Below are positions 1 through 8,979 of a stretch of 52,263 bases of DNA, piece after piece. Numbering within the stretch: the first letter of the stretch is position 1; each line of letters starts with the position of its first letter. This DNA comes from Pyrinomonadaceae bacterium (GTDB lineage Bacteria; Acidobacteriota; Blastocatellia; Pyrinomonadales; Pyrinomonadaceae), in assembly GCA_019694345.1 (NCBI GenBank), contig JAIBCA010000105.1, positions 1 to 52,263 of the forward strand. Direction: 5' to 3'. Position numbers and translations under genes: made by a program. The notes beneath the pieces are model-generated. The model did no database searches. It had not been told where the DNA came from and was given only the letters and a program-made list of their open reading frames with translations.

Positions 1-380
1 ACGATCCGCTTCCCACTATCGAACGCGATCGTATCGATAAGGGGCACAACGGGCGGCACGATCTCTTCGCGGCAGATCCTTGTCAGTTCGGCCTGGACCC
101 ATTCCGGATTTGCAACGCCCTCGATCCTCAGCTGATCGTTGACGCCAAAGATGATCGTGCCGCCATCGGTATTTGCAATTGCGACGATCCCTTGTGCGAT
201 GCGTTCGCTGTTCGATAGCTTGACCTTAAGCTCCAAATAGGTGTCTTCGCCGCCGCGAATGAGCCGCAGCAGTTCAGTTCTGGTCGTAGATTGGGACGGT
301 TGATTTACGAGATATTCCTGAAAGGAATGATCGCTCGGAGAGTCAAAACGCTGGCTGTGACGAAACTTTCTTCGCGGCAT
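1..380 (-). CDS. Schlafen AlbA_2-type domain protein, 3' end cut by window edge
   Basis: Reading the minus strand from the ATG at 380 gives 126 codons without a stop before the window edge, so the C-terminus is missing. Residues about 35-75 read YLELKVKLSN, then GIVAIANTDGGTIIFGV, the typical core of the AlbA_2 (Schlafen-like, putative ATP- or nucleic-acid-binding) domain, where an E-K pair precedes an ANTDGG(T/G) turn. The first 30 residues are polar and basic. AlbA_2 proteins in bacteria are often called transcriptional regulators or ATP-binding proteins, but a biochemical role is rarely shown. It is divergent from folK and shares a 185-bp intergenic region with it. The domain call is fairly secure; the function is not. 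Confidence 0.75.
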   Translation of the reverse strand, partial: MPRRKFRHSQRFDSPSDHSFQEYLVNQPSQSTTRTELLRLIRGGEDTYLELKVKLSNSERIAQGIVAIANTDGGTIIFGVNDQLRIEGVANPEWVQAELTRICREEIVPPVVPLIDTIAFDSGKRI

Positions 381-520
381 CAGTGTTTAGCGTGCAATTT
401 TCTGTAGACGGAGACGCATTTTCCGCCCGAATGTCGACCGAGCCCGACATTTTCTGGATCAATTATTTCAACACATACATTGAATCATTGAAACGGGTAA
501 AAAGTAAATCTCCGCGTACT

Positions 521-549
521 TTGACAAGTGTTACTGTTTGATCTATCTA
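521..549 (+). promoter_or_regulatory. Putative sigma-70 promoter of folK-panBC
   Basis: A consensus -35 TTGACA at 521-526 is followed after 17 bases by TATCTA at 544-549, a moderate -10. The predicted transcription start lies only about 10 bases before the folK ATG at 566, so the leader would be very short. No Shine-Dalgarno-like sequence is seen before that ATG, which fits a nearly leaderless mRNA. Inference from sequence only. Confidence 0.45.
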
Positions 550-565
550 CTTAATAGCAAAATCG

Positions 566-1132
566 ATGGAAACCGATCACACGACAGCGTATATTGGCCT
601 TGGATCAAATCTGGGTGACCGGGCCGGCAACCTTTTGCTGGCTGTCCGCGGCCTTTTGGAGGCCAGCCTTGTCGTGCAGCGGCTGTCGGCGATATATGAA
701 ACCGAACCGATCGACCTCGATACCGACAGAAAATTCCTGAATATGGCGGTTGAGGTTCGCGTCGCCGATATCAGTCCGACACAGATGATGGCCCGGCTCT
801 TGCGTATCGAATATTTGCTCAACCGCAAAGATAAATCGATAAAGACATCGCGAACGATCGATCTCGACATACTAACCTACGGCAATTTGATAATGGACAC
901 GCCCTTTTTGACGCTGCCGCACCCGCGTCTGCATTTAAGGAAATTCGTCCTCTGTCCGCTCGCTGAGATCGCGCCAAATCTGGTGCACCCGCAGTCACGG
1001 CGAGAGATAGCCGATATCCTTTCGTCGGTCGATGACCAAAGCGACGTCCGACGTTGGGATCCCAATCAGGCGGTCGACCGCGAACCAGCCGCAAATGGTA
1101 GACTTAACCAAGCCGAAAAGCTAGACTTGTAG
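566..1132 (+). CDS. folK: 2-amino-4-hydroxy-6-hydroxymethyldihydropteridine pyrophosphokinase (HPPK)
   Basis: HPPK transfers pyrophosphate from ATP to 6-hydroxymethyl-7,8-dihydropterin in folate synthesis. The 188-residue protein has the family's opening YIGLGSNLGDR near residue 9, the YETEP and FLNMAVEV segments (about 44-62), and the signature RTIDLDILTYG near 95-106, which carries the Mg-binding Asp pair. LPHPRLHLRKFVL follows at about 118. The length is slightly above the usual 160, with a polar C-terminal tail of about 30 residues. It is first in a run with panB (7 bp downstream) and panC; folK-panB-panC neighbourhoods are common in bacteria. The only plausible start is the ATG at 566. 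Confidence 0.95.
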   Translation: METDHTTAYIGLGSNLGDRAGNLLLAVRGLLEASLVVQRLSAIYETEPIDLDTDRKFLNMAVEVRVADISPTQMMARLLRIEYLLNRKDKSIKTSRTIDLDILTYGNLIMDTPFLTLPHPRLHLRKFVLCPLAEIAPNLVHPQSRREIADILSSVDDQSDVRRWDPNQAVDREPAANGRLNQAEKLDL

Positions 1133-1139
1133 CAACTCT

Positions 1140-2000
1140 ATGGCATATCTCCAACCAGACAAAGAGGGTAAGGTATACCTGCCTGCGATCCGTACCGCTA
1201 AGGAAAACGGTCAGAAATTGGTCTGTCTGACCGCCTACGATTATCCGACGGCCCGTATCGTTGACGAGGCCGGAGTCGATATGATCCTCGTTGGGGATAG
1301 CATCGGCAACGTTATTCATGGATACGGCAACACTATTCCGGTCTCGTTGGATGAGATCACGTCGGCCTGCATTGCGGTAAAACGCGGAACAGAGCGGGCA
1401 ATGGTCATCGCTGACATGCCGTTCGGGACGTATCATATCAACGAAGATGAGAGCGTGAAGAACGCTCTTCGCCTAATGAAGTACGGCGGTGCCGAGGCTG
1501 TCAAACTCGAGGGCGGGCGTAACCGTGTAGAGCTCGTTCAGCGACTTGTTGACGAGGAAATACCTGTCGTTGCCCACATCGGCCTGACGCCGCAGTCAGT
1601 GTATAAGATGGGAGGGTATCGCGTTCAGGGCCGAACCGCCGAGCAGGCGAAACGCCTTATCGAAGATGCCAAAATGCTTGAAGATGCGGGAGCATTCGCC
1701 ATCGTACTGGAACTGGTTCCACGCGAGGTGGCTCAAATGATCACCGACGAACTGAGTATCTCGACCATCGGGATAGGTGCCGGTCTCGGATGTGACATTC
1801 AGGTACTCGTGTTGCACGACCTGGTCGGAATGACATTCGGCCGGCAGCCCAGATTTGTTCGCCAGTACGCCAACGTCCGCGACGTTATGACCGACGCCAT
1901 CCAAAACTGGGCGAGAGATGTCCGCTCCGGCGCATATCCGGCCGATGATGAATCGTACGGGTTGACGGCAGAAACGCTTTCCGAATTGAAAGGATCTTAA
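1140..2000 (+). CDS. panB: 3-methyl-2-oxobutanoate hydroxymethyltransferase
   Basis: PanB adds a hydroxymethyl group from 5,10-methylene-tetrahydrofolate to alpha-ketoisovalerate, giving ketopantoate, the first committed step to pantothenate and coenzyme A. The 286-residue sequence keeps the metal ligands in LVGDSIGN (D53), IADMPFGTY (D92) and VKLEGG (E124), the His in AHIGLTPQS (H146) and the catalytic Glu in VLELVP (E191). Length is slightly above the E. coli enzyme (264). It sits between folK, which supplies the folate pathway, and panC, separated by 7 bp on each side, so the three are probably one transcript. Confidence 0.97.
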   Translation: MAYLQPDKEGKVYLPAIRTAKENGQKLVCLTAYDYPTARIVDEAGVDMILVGDSIGNVIHGYGNTIPVSLDEITSACIAVKRGTERAMVIADMPFGTYHINEDESVKNALRLMKYGGAEAVKLEGGRNRVELVQRLVDEEIPVVAHIGLTPQSVYKMGGYRVQGRTAEQAKRLIEDAKMLEDAGAFAIVLELVPREVAQMITDELSISTIGIGAGLGCDIQVLVLHDLVGMTFGRQPRFVRQYANVRDVMTDAIQNWARDVRSGAYPADDESYGLTAETLSELKGS

Positions 2001-2007
2001 CGGCCTA

Positions 2008-2862
2008 ATGGAGATCATCAACCGTCGTCAACGGATGTTTTCGATCGCTCGCAAGTTGCGGCGTGAGGCAAAGACCGTCGGATTTGTTCCGACAATGGGT
2101 GCTCTTCACGATGGCCACTTGACTCTCGTGCGAGAAGCTCGTCAAATGTGCGATGTCGTCATCGTATCGATCTTCGTCAATCCGACCCAGTTCAACGATC
2201 AGAGCGATCTTGAGAGATACCCTCGGGATCTGACAGCGGATGCTGCCCTGTTGGCGGAGTACGAGGTCGACTACATTTTTGCACCAGAGCAGCACGAGAT
2301 CTACCCCGAAGGATTTTCGACCTTTGTTAACGTCGAGGGCCTCACCGATTCTCTTGAAGGCTCCTCAAGACCGGGCCATTTTCGCGGCGTGGCGACCATC
2401 ATTACGATCCTTTTCAACACTGTCCGGCCGGACCTCGCTTTTTTTGGCCAGAAGGATGCCCAACAGGTCGCGGTCATTAGGCGTCTGACGACTGATCTTG
2501 GATTCGAGACCGAGATAATTGTTATCCCGACTGTTCGCGAGGATTCAGGTTTGGCGATGTCATCCCGGAATGAACTCTTAAGCCCCGAGCAGCGACAAAA
2601 GGCAGCGGTTATCATCGAAGCCCTGCGTGAGGCTAAGATCGCGTTCAAAAAGGGTGAACGAAATGCGTCGTCGCTGGCTCAAATCGTCAAAGCGCATATC
2701 GGAGCGGAGCCATTGGCACGCCTGGACTACGTCGCGATCGTCGACCGTGATTCACTGGAACCTATTGAAAAGATTGGAGATGAAGAAACGCTGATCGTAA
2801 CGGCGGCTTACTTTGGCGACGTGCGCCTCATAGACAACGTGCTTCTGAATCGAAAGCAGTAG
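2008..2862 (+). CDS. panC: Pantothenate synthetase (pantoate-beta-alanine ligase)
   Basis: PanC joins pantoate and beta-alanine using ATP through a pantoyl-adenylate. The 284-residue protein has the nucleotidyltransferase HIGH-type motif in FVPTMGALHDGHL (about residues 26-38), the VSIFVNPTQF segment (about 53-62), FGQKDAQQVAVIRRL (about 148-162) and the KMSKS-like SSRNELLSPEQR (about 188-199). No panD is seen in the window, so beta-alanine must be made elsewhere. It follows panB by 7 bp and ends the operon; 60 bp separate it from the next gene. Confidence 0.97.
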   Translation: MEIINRRQRMFSIARKLRREAKTVGFVPTMGALHDGHLTLVREARQMCDVVIVSIFVNPTQFNDQSDLERYPRDLTADAALLAEYEVDYIFAPEQHEIYPEGFSTFVNVEGLTDSLEGSSRPGHFRGVATIITILFNTVRPDLAFFGQKDAQQVAVIRRLTTDLGFETEIIVIPTVREDSGLAMSSRNELLSPEQRQKAAVIIEALREAKIAFKKGERNASSLAQIVKAHIGAEPLARLDYVAIVDRDSLEPIEKIGDEETLIVTAAYFGDVRLIDNVLLNRKQ

Positions 2863-2922
2863 TCTGGTATCAAACTTGCATCTAATCGCAGTGAGGACAC
2901 TCATGTAGGTTCTCGCAACGGT

Positions 2923-3429
2923 ATGAAAACACTTAGAGGCTTCATCACAATTTGCTCTATTACCGTGGCACTTTCGATCAGTGCTCTTGGACAGACGGTA
3001 CTAACGAAGCTCGACGGTTCGCGTGTCGATGTCGAGTCCCAGAACGGAAAGATCGTCGTCTTGGCGATCGGTGCAAGCTGGCTACCTTTGTCCGATAAGC
3101 AGGCGGAAGTTACCAACGCCCTCGCCAAGCGTTACACGGCGAAGAACGTCGTTTTCTATTTCGTGGTTACTGATTCAACGAATCCGCGATCAAAGAACTT
3201 TGCCAGCAACGAGATGGTCTCGAAGTTTGCGGCCGACCGCAAGCTGACGATTCCGGTTCTGCGTGATTCGGACGGAGTACTTACGACCAAGAATTTTAAG
3301 ATCGAACAAGTTCCGTCCTTTGTGATACTAGACAAGAACGGCGACGCTACAACCGAGCCTTTTGGCGGGATTGACCCCAAATATGACCTTATCGGACCGA
3401 TCTCAAAGACGATCGACCGCCTGTTATAA
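2923..3429 (+). CDS. Exported thioredoxin-fold (TlpA/AhpC-TSA-like) protein without CXXC
   Basis: The 168-residue protein begins with a Sec-type signal peptide (basic start, hydrophobic 7-22, likely cut after ALG). The rest looks like a TlpA/redoxin domain: KIVVLAIGASW at 43-53 matches the strand before the active site, and QVPSFVIL holds the conserved cis-Pro before a DKNG turn. Where a redox-active WCxxC would lie, the sequence is SWLPLSDKQ (52-60), with no cysteine. The mature protein therefore cannot do thiol-disulfide exchange in the usual way; it may be a structural or binding relative. It follows panC by 60 bp and is closed by a terminator at 3438-3461. Fold assignment is good; role unknown. 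Confidence 0.7.
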   Translation: MKTLRGFITICSITVALSISALGQTVLTKLDGSRVDVESQNGKIVVLAIGASWLPLSDKQAEVTNALAKRYTAKNVVFYFVVTDSTNPRSKNFASNEMVSKFAADRKLTIPVLRDSDGVLTTKNFKIEQVPSFVILDKNGDATTEPFGGIDPKYDLIGPISKTIDRLL

Positions 3430-3437
3430 AAGCTAAT

Positions 3438-3461
3438 GCCCGGCTAAATGCCGGGCCTTTT
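3438..3461. terminator. Intrinsic terminator shared by convergent genes
   Basis: A 7-bp perfect stem GCCCGGC/GCCGGGC with a 5-base loop TAAAT is followed by CTTTT on the plus strand. It lies between the redoxin-like gene and maf, and the maf stop codon (TAG on the minus strand, 3446-3444) falls inside the loop and stem. On the minus strand it is followed by ATTAGCTTTT, so it may work in both directions. Confidence 0.8.
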
Positions 3462-4016
3462 CAAAACCATATCGTAAACCAATTTGACAGGCAGGCCGAC
3501 AACATTCCAATAGTCGCCATCTATTCCCTCGATAAACAATGCGGCCTGAGCCTGAACGGCATATGCTCCGGCCTTATCGAGCGGGTCACCTCGCATCGCA
3601 AGATGATTTATTTCAGCCTCTGACATCTCCGCAAAGCGGACTCGAGTTCGTTGAATGTCAGAGAGAGTATCGCCCTCTCGAACAACCGCGACGCCAGTCA
3701 GTACTTCATGCCAACGGCCTGAGAGCAGTCGGAGCATGCGGCGGGCATCGTCAAGATCGACAGGTTTGGCGATGATCATATCGTCGATGACGACGGTCGT
3801 GTCAGCTCCGAGAACGATCGAGCCAGGATATACATCGGCAACTGCCTCGGCCTTCTCGATCGCGAGCCGTCGGACATAGTCGGCCGGTAATTCGCCTTCA
3901 CGCTCGGTCTCATCAATGTCCGCTGGGTGTTTTGTAAAACTCCAGCCTACAGACGTCAGTATCTCAGACCGCCTCGGGCTGCCTGACGCAAGGATCAATT
4001 CTGGTAATTCCACCAT
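3444..4016 (-). CDS. maf: Maf-family nucleoside triphosphate pyrophosphatase
   Basis: Maf proteins hydrolyse dTTP/UTP or modified nucleotides to monophosphates and PPi, a house-cleaning role. The 190-residue sequence opens with [14 protein letters not shown] (residues 7-20), the signature Ser-Arg-Arg motif. It continues with DIDE (about 34-37), a Lys in AIEKA, and [12 protein letters not shown] (about 68-79), whose Asp is the catalytic base. The motif [12 protein letters not shown] follows. The GADTTV form is typical of the YhdE-like dTTP/UTP pyrophosphatase branch. It is monocistronic, convergent with the upstream gene and divergent from the DUF721 gene. Confidence 0.94.
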   Translation of the reverse strand: MVELPELILASGSPRRSEILTSVGWSFTKHPADIDETEREGELPADYVRRLAIEKAEAVADVYPGSIVLGADTTVVIDDMIIAKPVDLDDARRMLRLLSGRWHEVLTGVAVVREGDTLSDIQRTRVRFAEMSEAEINHLAMRGDPLDKAGAYAVQAQAALFIEGIDGDYWNVVGLPVKLVYDMVLKRPGI

Positions 4017-4085
4017 GATATCTGCTATTTTCGCATTTGTGTTGGTTCTCGTCTAAAATGATAGTTTATTGAACGTTAATCGCAA

Positions 4086-4547
4086 ATGGAACAGTTATTC
4101 GGCGCGTTACCAAAGATATTAGGCCGATCGGATCTCGATCCGGTCGCCCACTCTGCCATGGTGTTTGCCGCCTGGCATCGAATTTGTGGCCAGCTGATCA
4201 AAGAACGAACTGCCGTTATTGACTTTACGGATCTGCGGCTTAAGGTTGCGGTTCAAGACAGAACTTGGCAGCGGCATCTCGAAGACATGTCGCCCCCGAT
4301 GTTAGCGAAACTTAACACTGTTCTCGGTGACGGCAGCGTTCGGTTTATCGAATTTGTGATTGATGGTTCGGCGGTCGATGCCGCAAAAGGTGAACTAACG
4401 GCGGAAGCCCACCAGCCAATGGCCGAACTCGACCCTCAACTACGGAAAGCTGCAGAGGCGATCGGTGACGAACTTCTGCGAGAATCATTTCTCAGGACCG
4501 CGGCGGTTTACCTTGACCGTCAGAAACGAAACAATGCGGCATCCTGA
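4086..4547 (+). CDS. DUF721 / DciA-like protein
   Basis: This 153-residue protein matches the DUF721 pattern: AAWHRICGQLIKERT at about 28-42, then DLRLKVAVQDRTWQRHLE (about 50-66), then LAKLNTVLG and VRFIEFVID (about 74-95). In many bacteria DUF721 proteins are DciA, the ancestral loader of the replicative helicase DnaB, and bind DNA through a KH-like fold. That role is known for the family but not shown here. The C-terminal third is helical and variable. It starts a compact plus-strand operon, 12 bp ahead of gatC. Confidence 0.75.
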   Translation: MEQLFGALPKILGRSDLDPVAHSAMVFAAWHRICGQLIKERTAVIDFTDLRLKVAVQDRTWQRHLEDMSPPMLAKLNTVLGDGSVRFIEFVIDGSAVDAAKGELTAEAHQPMAELDPQLRKAAEAIGDELLRESFLRTAAVYLDRQKRNNAAS

Positions 4548-4559
4548 TCCGCTCATTTT

Positions 4560-4841
4560 ATGGACGTAAGAAAAGTAGCAAAATTGGCGCACCTTGAGAT
4601 CTCCGAAGAAGAGGTAGATTTGTACACCCCTCAAATGGCAGAGATCGTCAATTATATTGAACAGTTAAATGAACTCGATACCGATCTGGTCGAACCGATG
4701 CTCGGTGGCCTGACGCGCGAAGGGGCCGTCACGGAGTCGATGCGGGAGGACATTCCGGCAGGTTCGCTTGGCCAAACGGCAGCCCTGTCCGAAGCTCCGT
4801 CGGCGGTTTCAGGGCATTTTCAGGTACCGAAGGTGTTGTAA
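4560..4841 (+). CDS. gatC: Asp/Glu-tRNA(Asn/Gln) amidotransferase subunit C
   Basis: GatC is the small wrapping subunit of the GatCAB amidotransferase, which converts Glu-tRNA(Gln) and Asp-tRNA(Asn) to the correctly charged forms. The 93-residue protein has VRKVAKLAHLEISEEE at the start, then a helix ending in YIEQLNELDT and the conserved VEPM. The C-terminus has the usual REDIPAGS-type segment. Length is normal. The stop at 4839-4841 abuts the ATG of a lipoprotein gene, which separates gatC from gatA. gatB is not in the window. Confidence 0.93.
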   Translation: MDVRKVAKLAHLEISEEEVDLYTPQMAEIVNYIEQLNELDTDLVEPMLGGLTREGAVTESMREDIPAGSLGQTAALSEAPSAVSGHFQVPKVL

Positions 4842-5294
4842 ATGATCTCGTTCCGATCGCATTTTACGCCGATCGTACTGACCGCCCTTGTGGCGACGAC
4901 GCTGGTCGTTTTACTTGCGGCATGCAGCGTACCAACGCTCGAGTCGGCTGAGTGCACATCTGCCAGGGACGGTGTCAAACGGTTCTATTCATTGCATTTT
5001 GGTAATGATATGAAGCCGTCAACGGAGAATCTATTATTGCGAAAGGACTTTCTGACGCCCGGATTCTTCGAACGGGCAGGAAAGGCCGTTGATGGCCCAG
5101 AGGATGTATTCACACTAAGCGAGCGTTTTCCGAAGGCATTCCGCGTTGGCGCATGCCGCTCGGCGGACTCGGCAAAAGCGAATGTTCAGGTCCTCTTGTT
5201 TTGGCGTGACGATGATCGAAACGAGGAAAAGCAGATACAGGTCGAACTGACCAGATCGGGCGATAAGTGGCTCTTGGAGAGCGTATCCAGATAA
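4842..5294 (+). CDS. Lipoprotein of unknown function between gatC and gatA
   Basis: A 150-residue protein with a clear lipoprotein signal: hydrophobic 11-26, then lipobox LAAC with Cys28. The mature part has about 120 residues with two further cysteines (about C38 and C105) and ends in a WLLESVSR strand. The arrangement ([10 protein letters not shown] near the start, LLFWRDDD and [12 protein letters not shown] strands near the end) recalls the NTF2-like DUF4878/DUF3828 type, but I am not sure. It starts on the base after the gatC stop and ends 5 bp before the gatA ATG, so it must be cotranscribed and perhaps translationally coupled with two subunits of a cytoplasmic enzyme. No functional link is apparent. 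Confidence 0.75.
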   Translation: MISFRSHFTPIVLTALVATTLVVLLAACSVPTLESAECTSARDGVKRFYSLHFGNDMKPSTENLLLRKDFLTPGFFERAGKAVDGPEDVFTLSERFPKAFRVGACRSADSAKANVQVLLFWRDDDRNEEKQIQVELTRSGDKWLLESVSR

Positions 5295-5299
5295 CTTTT

Positions 5300-6694
5300 A
5301 TGTCAGTTGTTTCAAAAATTGAGGGAATTTTGGCTAATGCGGAAAAATTGAATCCGCAACTCAACTCTTTTCTGTCGATCGAGCACGAACACGCTCTGAG
5401 ACAGGCACTCGCGGTCGATGGTCGGAGCGAGATGCCTCTTGCGGGAATGGCGATCGCGGTCAAGGACAATATCTGTACCGAGGGTATGCGGACCTCGTGC
5501 GGCTCGCACATACTGCACAATTATCGGGCGCAGTACAACGCGACCGCGATCGAGCGGCTAAATAATGCCGGTGCCGTCATGGTTGGCAAGACGAATATGG
5601 ACGAGTTTGCGATGGGGTCGTCAAACGAATCGTCAGCCTTCGGTCTGGTTCGAAATCCGTGGGACGTGTCTCGAGTACCTGGCGGAAGTTCCGGCGGTTC
5701 AGCGGTCGCCGTCGCGTCCGGAGTGGTTCGAGCTTCACTTGGCTCCGAAACGGGCGGATCGGTTCGGCAGCCTGCGGCGCTCTGCGGGATCGTTGGACTA
5801 AAACCGACCTACGGGCGCATATCACGCTACGGGCTGGTAGCATTCGCCTCGTCTCTAGACAATATTGGAATATTCGGAACGACTGCGTCCGACGTTGCGG
5901 ACGTATTGGGCGTGATCGCCGGCCATGATCCCAAGGATTCGACTTCCGCCGACGTACCCGTTCCGGATTACAACTTTTCGCTGGGTGCCGACGTTTCCGG
6001 AAAGACGATCGGAGTACCTCGTGCACTATTCGGCGAGGGGTTGGATGCCGATGTTCGCCATTCGGTTGAAGCCTCGATCGAGAACTTTCGTTCGCTTGGA
6101 GCAAAGATCGTCGATGTCGAATTGCCGCACGCAAAATACGGCATCGCCGTCTATTACATAATTGCTACTGCCGAAGCGTCGTCAAATCTGGCAAGATACG
6201 ATGGCGCCCGTTACGGTTTTCGTGCGGATAATGCTCCTGGATTGCGTGAAATGTATTTTAGGACCCGTGAAGCCGGTTTTGGTGCCGAGGTTAAGCGCAG
6301 GATCATGCTCGGAACATATGTACTCTCAAGCGGTTATTATGACGCCTATTATTCAAAGGCTCAGAAGGTCCGCAATCTTGTCAAGCAGGATTACGAACGC
6401 TCTTTTGCAAACTGTGACGCGATCCTAACGCCGACTTCGCCATCGACGGCGTTCAAGATCGGCGAGCGTTCAGATGATCCCTTGGCGATGTATCTGAGCG
6501 ACATCTACACTGTTTCGGCAAATCTTGCAGGAGTGCCCGCGATCAGTGTTCCGTGCGGACTTTCCGAGAACGGACTGCCCATCGGGCTGCAGCTGGTTGG
6601 AAATTTCTGGTCTGAGGACGTGCTTCTCAACCTTGCATCGGCTTACGAAACCGCGTTTCCGCTCGGCGTTGATCCGGCTGTTTATGTCGGCTGA
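5300..6694 (+). CDS. gatA: Asp/Glu-tRNA(Asn/Gln) amidotransferase subunit A
   Basis: GatA is the glutaminase subunit of GatCAB and passes ammonia to GatB. From the ATG at 5300 the protein has 464 residues. The amidase Lys-cisSer-Ser triad is present: K55 in IAVKDNI, S130 in PGGSSGGSA and S154 in [13 protein letters not shown], each exactly 24 residues earlier than in the S. aureus enzyme. A GTG 33 bases upstream (5267) is in frame but overlaps the lipoprotein gene and would add 11 non-conserved residues, so I prefer 5300. It ends 7 bp from the convergent GGDEF-EAL gene with no visible terminator between them. Confidence 0.96.
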   Translation: MSVVSKIEGILANAEKLNPQLNSFLSIEHEHALRQALAVDGRSEMPLAGMAIAVKDNICTEGMRTSCGSHILHNYRAQYNATAIERLNNAGAVMVGKTNMDEFAMGSSNESSAFGLVRNPWDVSRVPGGSSGGSAVAVASGVVRASLGSETGGSVRQPAALCGIVGLKPTYGRISRYGLVAFASSLDNIGIFGTTASDVADVLGVIAGHDPKDSTSADVPVPDYNFSLGADVSGKTIGVPRALFGEGLDADVRHSVEASIENFRSLGAKIVDVELPHAKYGIAVYYIIATAEASSNLARYDGARYGFRADNAPGLREMYFRTREAGFGAEVKRRIMLGTYVLSSGYYDAYYSKAQKVRNLVKQDYERSFANCDAILTPTSPSTAFKIGERSDDPLAMYLSDIYTVSANLAGVPAISVPCGLSENGLPIGLQLVGNFWSEDVLLNLASAYETAFPLGVDPAVYVG

Positions 6695-6701
6695 CGCCTA
6701 A

Positions 6702-8927
6702 TTATGCGATCCGCAGATGATTAATATCCTGTGGTGTCGTTTGAAACAATGGGGTGGATTGCACGGGCAGGATATTGCGCCAGCGTGATCTTTCCTGAAG
6801 GAGTTTTTCGATCTCGACAACCGGCAATGGTTTAGAGAACAGATAACCTTGTCCATATTCACACCCGAGGATCCTGAGTTGATGGAACTGGTGTATGCTC
6901 TCGATGCCCTCTGCAACCACCTTGAGATTGAGGGCCTTGGCCAAAGCGATCACGGTACGTACGATCTCACCATTCTCGGTATTCTCCTCCATTGCACTTA
7001 CGAATGAACGGTCAACCTTCAACAGGTCGATCGGAAATCGATGCAGATAACTGAGGCTCGAATAACCCGTCCCAAAATCGTCGATACTGATCTGAACACC
7101 CGTCTTTTTGATCTCTTTGAGCATGAGGATCGCCGTCTCGGCGTTCTCCATTACGGCACTTTCAGTCAGTTCGAGTTTGAGAGATGACGGAGAGATACGC
7201 GTTTCCTCAAGCACGGCATTTATCTGATCGACCAGATTCGGATGTGCAAAGTGCTTTCCGGAGAGATTTACCGCCACACTCAGGGACGGCCCTCCGGGAT
7301 TCCGCGACTGCCAGAGGGCGACCTGATTGCATGCTGAATGAAGTATCTGGATCGTCATGGGGACGATCAAACCGGTGTTCTCACTGATCGGAATAAACTC
7401 ATTTGGCGGAACTAGTCCGCGGGTCGGGTGATTCCATCTGACGAGAGCCTCAAATCCGATCAGCTCGGCATTCTCAAGGCCGATGATCGGCTGGTAGAAA
7501 AGTTCAAATTCTTTTCGCTCGATAGCATACCTGAGGTCGGTTTCGAGCTGCATTCGAGTGACGGCCCGAATGTGCATCTTCTGATCGAAGATCACATGGT
7601 TTTCGTTATTGTCTTTCGCGTAGTACATCGCGATATCCGCATCCCGCAGGATATCTTCGGCCTCGACGTAGCGCGAATTGCCAAAAGCTATTCCGATCTT
7701 TACGTTTGTAAATACCTGGCGGCCCTCGATCGTATAAGGCTCAGCCACCCGTTTGTTGAGACGGTCGGCGAATGCCAACGCCTCGTCACGCAATAGCAGA
7801 TCACTCAAAATTATTCCGAATTTGTCGCCACTGAACCGCGCCACCATATCTTCTTCGCGGACCATTTCGCCAAGTCTCTTACCGACATTGCGGATCAGGC
7901 GATCGCCCATCGAATGGCCAAGGCTGTCGTTAATTGTTTTGAAGCGGTTGAGATCGAGCAACAGGATCGCGAAATTAGTCTCGGAATTGTCTTTGCTTTC
8001 CTGAAGCATCAATTTCAGCCGGTCGATGAAGTAGTTTCTATTCGGAAGCCCCGTCAAATCGTCATGATAGGCGGCATGACGAAATTTCTCGTGGCTCTCT
8101 TGCAGATACTGCGTCATTGTCTCAAGTTCATCGACGTATTTTTCGAGAGTCTCAACTTTGCTCTCCGCCGATTCAGCCCTGATACGCTCCCTCGAACGAG
8201 CCCGTTCCGCCGTTGTGCTGATGTCGGATACATATCGGCGGTACATATAGAACACAAGTGCAAAGAAAGGAGCTACGGCGGAGACTATGTAGGCGTTTGT
8301 CTGAAGTATACCGGAGACGGCCAGCCCGCCGGCGACACCGACCATACCGAAGATCATAAGCGAATCGAGAAGGTATTTTTCAAAGCCGCTTCTCTTTTCA
8401 GAGTTGTCGCCGAATTTGAATACAACGAAATTCAGCAAGGCTGCCGTGACATACATTACGAGCGTGGCGACCGACACTACCCACACGAAACTCGTCATAT
8501 CCGACCGCTGCGCCACTCGCTCCACCGATCCGAACATGTTCAAAACGCTCTGCCAGGCAGCGGCGGCGGCCGCTACCCCGATAAACGCCGTTATCGCACG
8601 ATCAACAATACTTCCAGAATTTGACAATCTCGCGGAGATCACCGCACCCGCGGCAAAGTATAAAGCCGCCGCAACGACCCCGATATCGCCACCGTATAGG
8701 TATAAAACGCTCAGAACAGTCGCGAACCCTATGACCGAATGGAAGTCAAGTCGCTCGACATTGGCCTTGAGGAATGAACCAACCGCGATCGAGGCCGCAA
8801 CAAAAACGATCAGCGGAGCGTCGATACGAGTAGGATCCAACCGAGCACCGGCCCACGAAATAACGCCGACCGCGACCGCTCCAAACACGATCGAAACAAT
8901 TTTTGAGGCTGAGGAACTCTTTTGCAT
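6702..8927 (-). CDS. Membrane GGDEF-EAL protein, probable c-di-GMP phosphodiesterase
   Basis: The 741-residue protein has an N-terminal region with about 7-8 membrane helices (10-230), a short coiled coil (about 240-280), a GGDEF domain (286-450) and an EAL domain (about 463-715). The GGDEF active-site motif is SGDKF at 366-370, with Gly1 and the catalytic Glu replaced, so cyclase activity is unlikely; the domain may sense GTP instead. The EAL domain is complete: EALVRW at 493, NLSG, ELTES, IDDFGTGYSSL, KVDRSF, VAEGIE and GQGYLFSKP. It therefore should hydrolyse c-di-GMP at the inner membrane in response to whatever the membrane part senses. Monocistronic, with its own promoter at 9009-9038. 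Confidence 0.92.
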   Translation of the reverse strand: MQKSSSASKIVSIVFGAVAVGVISWAGARLDPTRIDAPLIVFVAASIAVGSFLKANVERLDFHSVIGFATVLSVLYLYGGDIGVVAAALYFAAGAVISARLSNSGSIVDRAITAFIGVAAAAAAWQSVLNMFGSVERVAQRSDMTSFVWVVSVATLVMYVTAALLNFVVFKFGDNSEKRSGFEKYLLDSLMIFGMVGVAGGLAVSGILQTNAYIVSAVAPFFALVFYMYRRYVSDISTTAERARSRERIRAESAESKVETLEKYVDELETMTQYLQESHEKFRHAAYHDDLTGLPNRNYFIDRLKLMLQESKDNSETNFAILLLDLNRFKTINDSLGHSMGDRLIRNVGKRLGEMVREEDMVARFSGDKFGIILSDLLLRDEALAFADRLNKRVAEPYTIEGRQVFTNVKIGIAFGNSRYVEAEDILRDADIAMYYAKDNNENHVIFDQKMHIRAVTRMQLETDLRYAIERKEFELFYQPIIGLENAELIGFEALVRWNHPTRGLVPPNEFIPISENTGLIVPMTIQILHSACNQVALWQSRNPGGPSLSVAVNLSGKHFAHPNLVDQINAVLEETRISPSSLKLELTESAVMENAETAILMLKEIKKTGVQISIDDFGTGYSSLSYLHRFPIDLLKVDRSFVSAMEENTENGEIVRTVIALAKALNLKVVAEGIESIHQFHQLRILGCEYGQGYLFSKPLPVVEIEKLLQERSRWRNILPVQSTPLFQTTPQDINHLRIA

Positions 8928-8979
8928 TTAGACGGAGGGAATTTAAGTCGAAATCCACGACGGAAGGGCAAGGAAATGT

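Noticed and set aside
5267..5299. GTG start for gatA at 5267
   Set aside because: It overlaps the end of the lipoprotein gene and adds 11 non-conserved residues; the ATG at 5300 puts the catalytic residues in register with known GatA proteins.
6694..6702. Terminator between convergent gatA and the GGDEF-EAL gene
   Set aside because: Only 7 bases lie between the stops and no hairpin with a T-run is seen there.
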